This document shows, piece by piece, positions 54,339 to 62,177 of a stretch of 64,000 nucleotides of DNA. Source of the stretch: Nocardia elegans NBRC 108235 (GTDB taxonomy: Bacteria > Actinomycetota > Actinomycetes > Mycobacteriales > Mycobacteriaceae). Positions within the stretch are counted from its first letter, which is position 1. Each line of letters starts with the position of its first letter. The notes beneath the pieces were generated by a model. That model had not been told where the DNA came from, ran no database searches, and worked only from the letters and a program-made list of their open reading frames with translations. The stretch lies in NCBI RefSeq assembly GCF_001612845.1, contig NZ_BDBF01000026.1:1-64000 (forward strand), read 5' to 3'. A program made the position numbers and the translations under genes.

Positions 54339-55088
54339 TCAGAAGTCGAGGGCGGGCACCCGCGCGTACACACCGGGAAATCCGGGCTCGGCAGCACCCT
54401 TACCCCACGAGGTGACGCCGACGATCTTGCCGTCGACCAACAGTGGTCCGCCGCTGTCGAATTCACCGGTGTCGGCGGCGGGGGAGCCCGCGCACAGCGC
54501 CTCGCCCGGATCGAATTCGGCGCCGTAGGCGACCGCGCAGGCCGTATCGGATACCAGCGGCACCGTCGCCGCTCGCAGCACGCTGTTGGACTGGTCGTCC
54601 TCGGAGGTGGCGCCCCAGCCGACCACCGTCGCGGTAGCTCCCTGTGGCGCCGCGACGGCCACGGTCGGCAGGGCGACCGGTGCGCTGAGCACCAGGACGG
54701 CGACATTGTGGTGATAGCTCAGATCCGTGCCGAACAGCGAGACCCGGAAAGCCGGGTCGATCCGGACATCGGCGATTCCGACGGTGACCCCGCCGTGCCC
54801 GGCGACGTCGGTGCGGCCGAAGGTCACCGTCGTCCCCGGCAGCGTGCGGGCCAGGGCGCCGCAGTGCGCGGCGGTGAGTACCCGGTCCGGGGCGATCAGG
54901 GCGCCGGCGCAGAACTGGCCGCCCGGCCTCGTCGCATAGGCGGGCGTGCCGATGGCCGCGAGCCACGGATAATTGGCGGCGCTGATCGGGACACCGCCGA
55001 CCACGGCCTGCGCCGCTGTCGTCGGCACCAGAGCGCAGGCGAGCGCGGCGGCGACGGCGCCCGCCGCCCGGCGCGGGGAAATCTTCAT
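54339..55088 (-). CDS. Secreted trypsin-like serine protease with Asn in place of catalytic Asp
   Basis: A 249-residue S1-family protein. A Tat- or Sec-type signal (MKISPRRAAGAVAAALACAL, cleavage after TTAAQA) leads directly to VVGGV, the expected mature N-terminus, so no separate propeptide is visible. The His is in LTAAHC (residue 75) and the Ser in EFDSGGPLLV (residue 212). The segment that normally reads DIALL is HHNVAVLVL, with Asn128 where the triad Asp belongs. The codon there is AAT. Asn at this position strongly lowers trypsin activity, so the protein is either weak, or uses another acidic residue, or has a binding role. ATG 55088 has GAGG upstream. Confidence 0.8.
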   Translation of the reverse strand: MKISPRRAAGAVAAALACALVPTTAAQAVVGGVPISAANYPWLAAIGTPAYATRPGGQFCAGALIAPDRVLTAAHCGALARTLPGTTVTFGRTDVAGHGGVTVGIADVRIDPAFRVSLFGTDLSYHHNVAVLVLSAPVALPTVAVAAPQGATATVVGWGATSEDDQSNSVLRAATVPLVSDTACAVAYGAEFDPGEALCAGSPAADTGEFDSGGPLLVDGKIVGVTSWGKGAAEPGFPGVYARVPALDF

Positions 55089-55139
55089 GACCACCTCGAT
55101 GCTGTATGACCTGCCCGCCGAAAGTTCTACCGTACGACC

Positions 55140-55631
55140 ATGACGAGGTGGAGCGAATTCGCCGGTGCCGCCCCGCGCATCGCGGGAATCTTCCTGCGCC
55201 GCCATGCGGCGGCGGGCAATCTGTGCCTGCTGGCGACGACTCGTCGCGATGGTTACCCACGGATCAGCCCGCTGGAACCACGCCTGTTCGAGGAGCAGTT
55301 GTGGCTGGTGGGCATGCCGGGCACCCGCAAATTCGCGGACCTGCGCCGGGACCCGCGCTTCTGCCTGCACACCGCCACGGTCGACCCCCAGGTCGGCGAC
55401 GGGGACGCCAAGCTGTGGGGCGTGGTGCGCGAGGTGCCCGATCCCGAGCTGCAGCGCCGGTGGGCCGAATCGCTGTACGCCGATACGGGTTTCGACCTGC
55501 GCGGACAGCGCCTGGATCCGTTCTTCGCCGCCGATATCACCGGCGCCTCGGCGGTCGAGGTGGGCGCCGGGCATATGGATGTGGTGATCTGGAAACCGGC
55601 CGAGGGGGAGACGGTGGTGCGCAAGCACTGA
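55140..55631 (+). CDS. Pyridoxamine-phosphate-oxidase-fold protein
   Basis: A 163-residue split-barrel protein. LCLLATTRRDGYPRISPLEP near residue 30 and LWLVGMPGTRKFADLRRDPR near 55 are the flavin or F420 binding strands of the PPOX family. Later strands are AKLWGVVREVPD and MDVVIWKPAEGE. Mycobacterial relatives bind F420, FMN or heme oxygenase-like ligands, so cofactor and reaction are open. ATG 55140 is divergent from the protease gene with a 51-bp gap that must contain both promoters. Confidence 0.8.
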   Translation: MTRWSEFAGAAPRIAGIFLRRHAAAGNLCLLATTRRDGYPRISPLEPRLFEEQLWLVGMPGTRKFADLRRDPRFCLHTATVDPQVGDGDAKLWGVVREVPDPELQRRWAESLYADTGFDLRGQRLDPFFAADITGASAVEVGAGHMDVVIWKPAEGETVVRKH

Positions 55632-55706
55632 GCTCGTCTGGCCGGTCGCCGACGTTTCGCGCGGTAACTGGCCTGCGATCAGCTAATTCACCGCTATTGT
55701 GCGGAG

Positions 55707-56576
55707 GTGGACATCGCGCTGGAGTGGGACCAGCATCCGGGAACGGGTTTGCGGCTGGCCGCCGAACTGGCGGGCCGCACCGGGTTGCCCCTGCTCGAAG
55801 ATATGTCCGTCGCCGACGGCACCGCCGATCTGCTGGGCGTGATCGCGGCCCGCGGTGGCGGTGAGCTGCTGGGCTGGGCGGAATTGCGCGATGCCGGGCT
55901 GGGCGAGGCGTGGGTGCAGGCGGTGTCCGCGCAGCGCCTCGTGCATTCGCTGCATCTGGGCCGCGCCGACGAGTCCGAACCGCAGGCGGCGGAAACCGAG
56001 ATGATCTGCCGCTTGACCGCCGAGGCCGTGCGGCGGGCCACCGCCGCCGGATACCGGGTGTTGCGCTGGCAGGGCACCGATATCGGGCCCTCGGGCCGGG
56101 CGGCCGTCGAACTGGGGGCACGGCGGGTCGACGAATACGCGCGGCTGTGGGAGCTGGATCTCACCCGGCCGCCCGCACCGGACACCACCGCGCCCCTGCG
56201 GCGGCTGGTGCACACCCTCGCCGAATCGGCCGACCCGCCGGGCCGGGTACTGCTGACGACCGTGCTCTCGGCCCGCTCGGCGACGGAACCGATCACCACG
56301 ATCACGACCTTCGCCGGTGGCGTCGAGGCCTACATCAGCGCCGAGGAGGGGTTCGCCCACCGCGAGGCCGACGCCGATCTGCTGACCGCGGCGTTCGGTG
56401 CGGTCGTGGCCGAATTGCGCGCTGTCATGCCCGATATCACCGTGCTGCGGGTGTTCGAATTCGACGACGAGGCGCTGCGCGCGGCCCTGGCCCGGATCGG
56501 CATGCGAGTCTGCGGGCGCTACAACGACTACGAGCTGAACCTGCCCGGGCCGCGCACCGGCGAGGCCGCGACCTAA
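55707..56576 (+). CDS. GNAT-like N-acetyltransferase-fold protein
   Basis: A 289-residue protein starting at GTG 55707. Two similar halves are suggested: AAGYRVLRWQGTDIGPSGRA with ELGARRVDEYARLWELDL, and VMPDITVLRVFEFDDEALRA with RIGMRVCGRYNDYELNL. Each ends like a GNAT strand pair where LGF...Y..W is typical, so it may be a tandem GNAT protein. The acetyl-CoA P loop is not clearly conserved, which lowers the certainty. Its end overlaps the end of the convergent Rv1486c-like gene by 4 bp. Confidence 0.6.
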   Translation: MDIALEWDQHPGTGLRLAAELAGRTGLPLLEDMSVADGTADLLGVIAARGGGELLGWAELRDAGLGEAWVQAVSAQRLVHSLHLGRADESEPQAAETEMICRLTAEAVRRATAAGYRVLRWQGTDIGPSGRAAVELGARRVDEYARLWELDLTRPPAPDTTAPLRRLVHTLAESADPPGRVLLTTVLSARSATEPITTITTFAGGVEAYISAEEGFAHREADADLLTAAFGAVVAELRAVMPDITVLRVFEFDDEALRAALARIGMRVCGRYNDYELNLPGPRTGEAAT

Positions 56577-57382
56577 CGCGGGCCGGCCGCCGCGTTCACC
56601 GCGGCCAGACGGGCCGCGCGCAGGGCGTTCCACAGCGGTCGCAGCAGTGTCTCCTGGGCCTGTACAGCGCTCGCCGAACTGGGGGAAGACGGGGCCGTCT
56701 GCTGGGCCACGGTGAGGATCGCGGCCACATGGTCGGCCGAATCGAGGATACGGCGGGCCCGCAGCGGCGCCGAGTCGGGGTAGATGTGGCGCGAGCAGGC
56801 GGCCAATTCGGCCTCGATCAACTCGCGCGGATCGTCGTCACCGCCGATCGCGGTGGTGTGCAACCGCATCAGGGCTTCCGCGGCCTCGCGCACCGCCTCG
56901 CGCATCGCGTATTCGGCCTCGCCGAGCGCCATATCCGGTGCCGGGACCGGAACCGGGGTGTGGAAGACCGTCCACTGCAGCGATTCCTCGTCGGTCCACT
57001 GCGGCACCAGCGCCACACCCTCGCCGCCGGGTACGCCGGCGATCACGCCCTCCTCGGCATCCATTGCCGCCGTGGCGAATTCGGTGCCCGCCGGCAATCC
57101 GCGCGCATCGCCCGGCACGGGCAGCACCAGCCGCATCCGGGCCCCCGGCTCGGCCATCGCCTCGCGAATGACCTTGAGCAGGACCATGATTCCGGTGCCG
57201 GCCTCCAACGGCTCGGCCGAGGGCCACGGCAGTCCCGTCCGTCCGCCGGTCAGCGGGTCACCGGCGGCGACACTGTGCTGCGGAGACCAGGCGCGCAACG
57301 CGTCCAGCACGTCGTCGGGCGCGCTGCGGCCCGCCAGCCACGAGCCCGCCCACACCGTCAGCGTGGCACTGGGAGAACACAT
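56573..57382 (-). CDS. Conserved hypothetical protein, Rv1486c-like
   Basis: A 269-residue soluble protein from ATG 57382. Recognisable conserved stretches are MCSPSATLTVWAGSWLAGRS at the N-terminus, VLDALRAWSPQHSV, and LPVPGDARGLPAGTEFATAA near residue 90. The rest is mainly helical (ELIEAELAACSRHIYPD). Its presence close to hemH mirrors the Rv1486c gene of M. tuberculosis. No biochemical function is known to me and none is suggested by motifs. Confidence 0.75.
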   Translation of the reverse strand: MCSPSATLTVWAGSWLAGRSAPDDVLDALRAWSPQHSVAAGDPLTGGRTGLPWPSAEPLEAGTGIMVLLKVIREAMAEPGARMRLVLPVPGDARGLPAGTEFATAAMDAEEGVIAGVPGGEGVALVPQWTDEESLQWTVFHTPVPVPAPDMALGEAEYAMREAVREAAEALMRLHTTAIGGDDDPRELIEAELAACSRHIYPDSAPLRARRILDSADHVAAILTVAQQTAPSSPSSASAVQAQETLLRPLWNALRAARLAAVNAAAGPR

Positions 57383-57465
57383 GGTTCGAGGATAGTGGTG
57401 CCGCGGCAATCCCGTGGGCACTGGTGCAGCTATCGTGCGCGTCGGGGTTGCCGCGGCGGGCAGCC

Positions 57466-59820
57466 TCAATCCCGCGAAAAGGCAGCGGCGGCAGCCATTT
57501 CGAGGTCGAGATACGGCTTACCACTCACATCCTCGACGACCTGGTGCATGATTCCACCGGTGAACGGGAAGGGTGCGTGGTAGCGCGGCGATACCGACTG
57601 GCCGCCGTCGCGACCGACCCGGACGCCCTCGCCGACGCCGGAGAACACGGTCGGCTGGGTCCGCATATCGTCGAGTGAACCCACCGGGTTCTCGTCGATG
57701 TAGAGGACCGCCTCCCCGGTCGGGGTGAAATTGTCCGGCCGCGTGCCCTTCCGTTCGTAGCGCATGCCCAGGATGTGGTCACCGAGCGGCACGGGGCGGT
57801 CGGAGACCATCACCTGCTCCTCCTCGCCGAGGAAGTTGTAGACGTAGTACAGATGTCCGTCCTGCAGGAACAGCGTGTGACCGCCGAGGCGCCCGCCGTG
57901 GGCGAACAGCACGCCCTCGGCGCCGGGACTGGTGATGGTCGTCTCGGCGAGCAAGGCGAAGGACCGGCCGCGAATCTCCAGCGCGGCCCCCGGCCCCACC
58001 TCGGCGATGCCGGGATAGTAGACGGCGGTGTCCCGGGTCTTGGCGTACGTCGGCCGGTCGCGCAGCATCACCGACACGATGTCGAGATCGTAGAGCGGCA
58101 GACCGTTGTACTTCTCGGCCTCGGCGAACCACAGCGCCTTCAATTCCTCCAGCTTCTCGGGATGTGTGCCGGCCAGGTCGTGCATCTGGCTGCGGTCCTC
58201 TTCGATATGGAACAGCTCCCACCGGTCGCTGTCGAAATGCCCCCAGCCCGAGGGGCACGCCGCGTGCACCGCGTCGGCGAACCATCCCCGGTGCCAGATG
58301 CCGCGAGTGCCGAGCATCGAATAGAACTGGGTGTGCTTGCCGGAGTCGGCGTTCGGATCGTCGAGCAGGGCCCGGAAGCTGACCCCTTCGAGCGGGCGCT
58401 GCGCGACATTCTTCACCGTGTCCGGGGGCGTGATGCCGAGCAGGTCGTAGACCGTCGGGGTGATATCGCAGACGTTGAGGTAGTGGTGGCGCAGTTCGCC
58501 GCGGGCGGCGATTCCGGCCGGCCAGGAGAGCAGACAGGCGTCGGCGATGCCGCCCTCGTGCGAGGCGTACCGTTTGTACAGCTTGTACGGGGTGTTGAAG
58601 GCCATCGCCCACCCGATGCTGTAATGGTTGTAGGTGGTCGGCGACCCCAGCTCGTCGAGTTTGGCCAGGCTGTCCTCGATCGTGTCGATATAGCCGTTGA
58701 AGAATTTCATCTCGTTGGCCGACCCGTTCGGACCGCCCTCACCGCTGGCGCCGTTGTCGGAGAAGGCGACGATGATCGTATTGTCCAGCTGCCCGCTCTC
58801 CTCGAGATAATCGAGAAGCCGCCCGATCTGGGCATCGGTGTAGGACAGGAAGCCGGCGAATACCTCCGCCTGGCGACGGAACAGTCGTTTCTCGTCCTCC
58901 GACAGCGAATCCCATGCGCGCACCGTGTCCTGCAGCGGCCAGGGCTCGCCGTTGCTTCCGGTGGCGTCCGCGTACGGGTTCATCGGAGACAGTTCGGTGT
59001 CCTCCGGGATCAATCCCATGCGCTTCTGGTTGTCCAGCACGATCTCGCGGTACTTCTCGTATCCCATGTCGAATCTGCCGCGGTACTTGTCCGCCCATTC
59101 CCGCGGCACATGATGGGGCGCGTGACCGCACCCGGGACACAGGTACATGAACCACGGTTTGTCCGGTGCGATGACCTTGGCGTCACGAATGAACTCGATC
59201 GACTTGTCGGCCAGATCTTTGGACAGGTGATATCCGTCCTCCGGCGAGTACGGCGGCGTGACCGGGTGATTGTCGTAGACCAGATTGGGATACCACTGGT
59301 CGGCCTCGCCGCCGAGGAATCCGTAGAACCGCTCGAATCCGCGCCCCAGCGGCCAATGACGTTTCGACGCCGCCAGGTTGTTTTCCTCGAGCGGAGTCAT
59401 ATGCCATTTGCCGACGGCGTAGGTATTCCATCCGCGCTCGGTGAGGACCTCCGAACACAGGGCGGTGTCGTCGGGAATCCGGCCGCTCATACTCGGAAAG
59501 CCGTCGGTGAACTCCTCGATGGTTGCCATTCCGACGGATGTCGGATTCCTCCCGGTGAGCAGCGAAGCGCGCGTCGGGGAACACAGTGCGGTGGTGTGGA
59601 ACTGGGTGAATTGGATTCCGTGGTCGGCGATTCGCTGCATATTCGGCATCTCGACCAGCCCGCCGTAGCAGTCCCAGGTGGCGATTCCGATGTCGTCCCA
59701 CACCAGATACAGCACATTGGGCGCGCCGCGGGGCGCGGTCGGTTCCGAGAACGGCTTCCAGTCGGCGACGGAATCACGAATGTCGAGCGCGATATGTCCT
59801 TCGAATTTCTCGGCCACCAT
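57466..59820 (-). CDS. Arylsulfatase, Cys-type (formylglycine-dependent)
   Basis: A 784-residue alkaline-phosphatase-superfamily sulfatase. The maturation motif is LCSPTRASLLTGRNP with Cys80, which a formylglycine-generating enzyme must convert. Metal ligands include the paired Asp in LVWDDIGIATWD and DN in IIVAFSDNGASGEGGPNGSA. GKWHMTPLEEN carries conserved Lys and His. No signal peptide is present, so it is probably cytoplasmic. The extra C-terminal beta domain (about 620-784) is typical of the large actinobacterial arylsulfatases such as AtsA. No FGE gene is in the window. It releases sulfate from organic sulfate esters. Confidence 0.92.
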   Translation of the reverse strand: MVAEKFEGHIALDIRDSVADWKPFSEPTAPRGAPNVLYLVWDDIGIATWDCYGGLVEMPNMQRIADHGIQFTQFHTTALCSPTRASLLTGRNPTSVGMATIEEFTDGFPSMSGRIPDDTALCSEVLTERGWNTYAVGKWHMTPLEENNLAASKRHWPLGRGFERFYGFLGGEADQWYPNLVYDNHPVTPPYSPEDGYHLSKDLADKSIEFIRDAKVIAPDKPWFMYLCPGCGHAPHHVPREWADKYRGRFDMGYEKYREIVLDNQKRMGLIPEDTELSPMNPYADATGSNGEPWPLQDTVRAWDSLSEDEKRLFRRQAEVFAGFLSYTDAQIGRLLDYLEESGQLDNTIIVAFSDNGASGEGGPNGSANEMKFFNGYIDTIEDSLAKLDELGSPTTYNHYSIGWAMAFNTPYKLYKRYASHEGGIADACLLSWPAGIAARGELRHHYLNVCDITPTVYDLLGITPPDTVKNVAQRPLEGVSFRALLDDPNADSGKHTQFYSMLGTRGIWHRGWFADAVHAACPSGWGHFDSDRWELFHIEEDRSQMHDLAGTHPEKLEELKALWFAEAEKYNGLPLYDLDIVSVMLRDRPTYAKTRDTAVYYPGIAEVGPGAALEIRGRSFALLAETTITSPGAEGVLFAHGGRLGGHTLFLQDGHLYYVYNFLGEEEQVMVSDRPVPLGDHILGMRYERKGTRPDNFTPTGEAVLYIDENPVGSLDDMRTQPTVFSGVGEGVRVGRDGGQSVSPRYHAPFPFTGGIMHQVVEDVSGKPYLDLEMAAAAAFSRD

Positions 59821-60264
59821 CCACCTCCGGACGGAGAGTCATCGGATCACTGTCGATCCGGTCCGGGGCCGCCCCCCGCACGTGTCCATCCGTGGGTCGT
59901 CGGGGCGCGGCCTCGATGCCTGCTGGATACTCTCGAACTCGTACGAACGGCCGAGAGTCGATACGGACTGCCGTGCGACGGCCACTCGTCCGGTTCGCGA
60001 AAGGCGTCCGGATATGGCTGATCACACCCTGTGCGCCCATAAATGGTACCGGGCACAGGGGTGCCGGAGGTGGGTAAAAGCAGAAAGAGGCGGCACGGAC
60101 ACCGGCCGCCCCGATCAGGCTTGGTGGACGGTCCGGCCGCGCCCGAACATCTTGCCCAGACCCCTCGGTGAAGTGATCGGAATGCCGCGCGGGATTCGCC
60201 CCAAACCTCCGCGAGATTCCGGATATCACCGGTAGCCGGATCGTCGGCGGTGCGGCGGACGCGG
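59821..60264. other. 444-bp gap without a supported gene
   Basis: The gap lies between the sulfatase start and the aminotransferase end. Near 60040-60090 the sequence is purine-rich (GGTGGGTAAAAGCAGAAAG), unlike the surroundings. A short minus-strand frame at 60115-60204 could encode about 29 residues but has no spaced ribosome site. The sulfatase promoter should be at the left end. I see no strong repeat, terminator or RNA gene. Confidence 0.4.
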
Positions 60265-61476
60265 CTATTGCCGGTAGGTGGACAGAAAGCGGCCGATCCG
60301 CTCGATGATGGCCTCCAGTTCGTCGGCGTGCGGCAGGGTGGTGATCCGGAAATGGTCGGGAGTGGGCCAGTTGAAGCCGGTGCCCTGCACGATGTGCAGC
60401 TTTTCCTGCAGCAGGAGATCGAGCACGAATTGTTCGTCGTCGTGAATGGTGTAGACGCGGGGATCGATGCGCGGGAACGCGTACAGGGCGCCCTTGGGTT
60501 TCACGCAGGTGATGCCCGGGATGGCGGTGAGCGCCTCCCAGGCGCGGTCGCGCTGTTCGCGCAGGCGCCCGCCCGGCAGCGTCAGGTCGTGGATGCTCTG
60601 GTGCCCGCCGAGCGCGGCCTGAATCGCTTGCTGCGCAGGGACATTCGCGCACAGCCGCAGCCCCGCGAGCATGGTGAGGCCCTCGAGGTAGTTCTCCGCG
60701 TGGCCGGTGGGCCCGGAGACGACGAGCCAGCCGCCGCGCAGGCCCGCGCAGCGATAGGCCTTGGACAGGCCCGAGAAGGTCAGGCACAGCAGGTCGGGCG
60801 CCAGCGCGGCGATCGAGGTGTGGGTGAGGCCGTCGTAGTAGATCTTGTCGTAGATCTCGTCGGCGAAGACCACCAGGTTGTGGCGGCGGGCGATGTCGAG
60901 GATCTCCCGCAGCACCTCGGGCGGGTAGACGGCGCCGGTGGGATTGTTCGGGTTGATGAGCACGAGGGCGCGGGTGCGGTCGGTGATCTTGGCCGAGATG
61001 TCGGACGCATCGGGATACCAGTCGGCGCCCTCGTCGCAGATGTAGTGCACCGGCCGGCCGCCGTTGAGTGTCGTCGCCGCCGTCCACAGCGGGAAATCCG
61101 GTGCGGGAACGAGCACTTCGTCACCGTTTTCCAGAAGCGCCGTGAGCGCCATCATGATCAGCTCGGAGACACCGTTGCCGAGAAAGACGTCCTCGACGTC
61201 GACGTCGGGGACGCCGAGGGTCTGGTAGTACTGCGCCACCGCGCGCCGCGCGGGCAACAGGCCTTTCGAGGACGAGTAGCCGGTCGAGGCGGGAAGAGTG
61301 CGGACGATGTCCTGCAGGATCTCCGCGGGCGCCTCGAAGCCGAACGGCAACGGGTTGCCGGTGTTGAGTTTGACGACGTGATGGCCCTCGGCTTCCAGTC
61401 GTGCGGCCTGCTCGGCGACCGGGCCGCGAATCTCGTACGAGACTCCCATCAGTTTGCTGGACTGGTTGACCTGCAT
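60265..61476 (-). CDS. Alanine/aspartate-type aminotransferase, AlaA-like
   Basis: A 403-residue fold-type I PLP aminotransferase of the alanine transaminase AlaA group. LNTGNPLPFGFEAP near residue 40 and STGYSSSKGLLPARRAVAQY near 68 are typical. LINPNNPTGAVYP near 180 and ADEIYDKIYYDG near 210 contact PLP, and the Schiff-base Lys is in FSGLSKAYRCAGLRGGW near 245. FRITTLPH near the end supplies the carboxylate-binding Arg. It transfers amino groups between alanine and 2-oxoglutarate or similar. ATG 61476 lies eight bases from GGAAGG; ATG 61482 is too close. Divergent from the HxlR gene and probably controlled by it. Confidence 0.9.
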   Translation of the reverse strand: MQVNQSSKLMGVSYEIRGPVAEQAARLEAEGHHVVKLNTGNPLPFGFEAPAEILQDIVRTLPASTGYSSSKGLLPARRAVAQYYQTLGVPDVDVEDVFLGNGVSELIMMALTALLENGDEVLVPAPDFPLWTAATTLNGGRPVHYICDEGADWYPDASDISAKITDRTRALVLINPNNPTGAVYPPEVLREILDIARRHNLVVFADEIYDKIYYDGLTHTSIAALAPDLLCLTFSGLSKAYRCAGLRGGWLVVSGPTGHAENYLEGLTMLAGLRLCANVPAQQAIQAALGGHQSIHDLTLPGGRLREQRDRAWEALTAIPGITCVKPKGALYAFPRIDPRVYTIHDDEQFVLDLLLQEKLHIVQGTGFNWPTPDHFRITTLPHADELEAIIERIGRFLSTYRQ

Positions 61477-61511
61477 GAACATCCCCTTCCGGCGTGTAGG
61501 CCGCCTACTGT

Positions 61512-61548
61512 ACTTGGTTATTCCAAGTTCACGCTTGGAATTTCCAAG
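61512..61548. promoter_or_regulatory. Twin palindromes, probable HxlR operators
   Basis: ACTTGGTTATTCCAAGT at 61512-61528 and CTTGGAATTTCCAAG at 61534-61548 both have the form CTTGG-N5-CCAAG. Their centres are 21 bp apart, two helical turns, so two dimers would bind on one face of the DNA. They fill the 92-bp gap between the aminotransferase and the HxlR gene. This is strong circumstantial evidence for autoregulation and for control of the aminotransferase. Confidence 0.65.
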
Positions 61549-61568
61549 TGCTGAGATAGGCTGAGGAT

Positions 61569-62162
61569 GTGCCACGCCGAACCTATGACCACTACTGCCC
61601 GGTCAGCCGCGCGCTCGAAGTCGTCGGGGACCGCTGGAATCTGCTGGTGGTTCGCGAATTGTGCTCGGGGCCAAGGCGATACAGCGATCTGTTCGCCGAC
61701 CTTCCGGGCATCAGCACCGATATCCTGGCGGCCCGGCTGAAGGATCTGGAACGCGACGGCATACTCACCCATCGCAAGGTGGGGTCGCGATCGGCGGCCG
61801 CCGTCTACGAGCTCACACCGGCCGGCGCGGCGCTGCGGCCTGTGCTGGAAGCGCTGTCGGAATGGGGGGCGCCGCTGCTGGGGGAGCGGCGCGCCACCGA
61901 CGCGGTGCGCGCACACTGGTTCGCGCTGCCGCTGGGACGCGCGGTCGCCGAGGTCGTGTCCGCCGGCACGGTCACGGTTCGTATCGGCGACACGGCACTG
62001 CACTACGTCATCGGCGCCGCCGGCATCAGCCATCACGAGGGCCCCGCATCCGCCGCCGACCACGAATTCCGGCTGGATATGGCGGAGGCGACCGAGATCG
62101 CCACCGGCGCACTACGTTTCGCCGACATCGTGAGTGAGCCGAGGCGCGGGGCGCGCTCGTAA
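61569..62162 (+). CDS. HxlR family transcriptional regulator
   Basis: A 197-residue regulator. The winged helix is YCPVSRALEVVGDRWNLLVV, RELCSGPRRYSDLFADLPGI, STDILAARLKDLERDGIL and the wing KVGSRSAAAVYELTPAGAAL, all typical of HxlR. A C-terminal domain of about 80 residues, resembling SCP2-like ligand-binding tails found in some HxlR proteins, follows (VTVRIGDTALHYVIGAAGIS). The GTG 61569 start lies 21 bp after the second palindrome. It ends 16 bp before the convergent acyl-CoA synthetase gene. Confidence 0.9.
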   Translation: MPRRTYDHYCPVSRALEVVGDRWNLLVVRELCSGPRRYSDLFADLPGISTDILAARLKDLERDGILTHRKVGSRSAAAVYELTPAGAALRPVLEALSEWGAPLLGERRATDAVRAHWFALPLGRAVAEVVSAGTVTVRIGDTALHYVIGAAGISHHEGPASAADHEFRLDMAEATEIATGALRFADIVSEPRRGARS

Positions 62163-62177
62163 GGCCGGGTCTTCTAC

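Noticed and set aside
60115..60204. 29-codon minus-strand frame (TTG start) with a repeated Gly/Pro/Arg pattern
   Set aside because: The only GGAGG touches the start codon with no spacing, a stop lies just upstream, and I know no such family.
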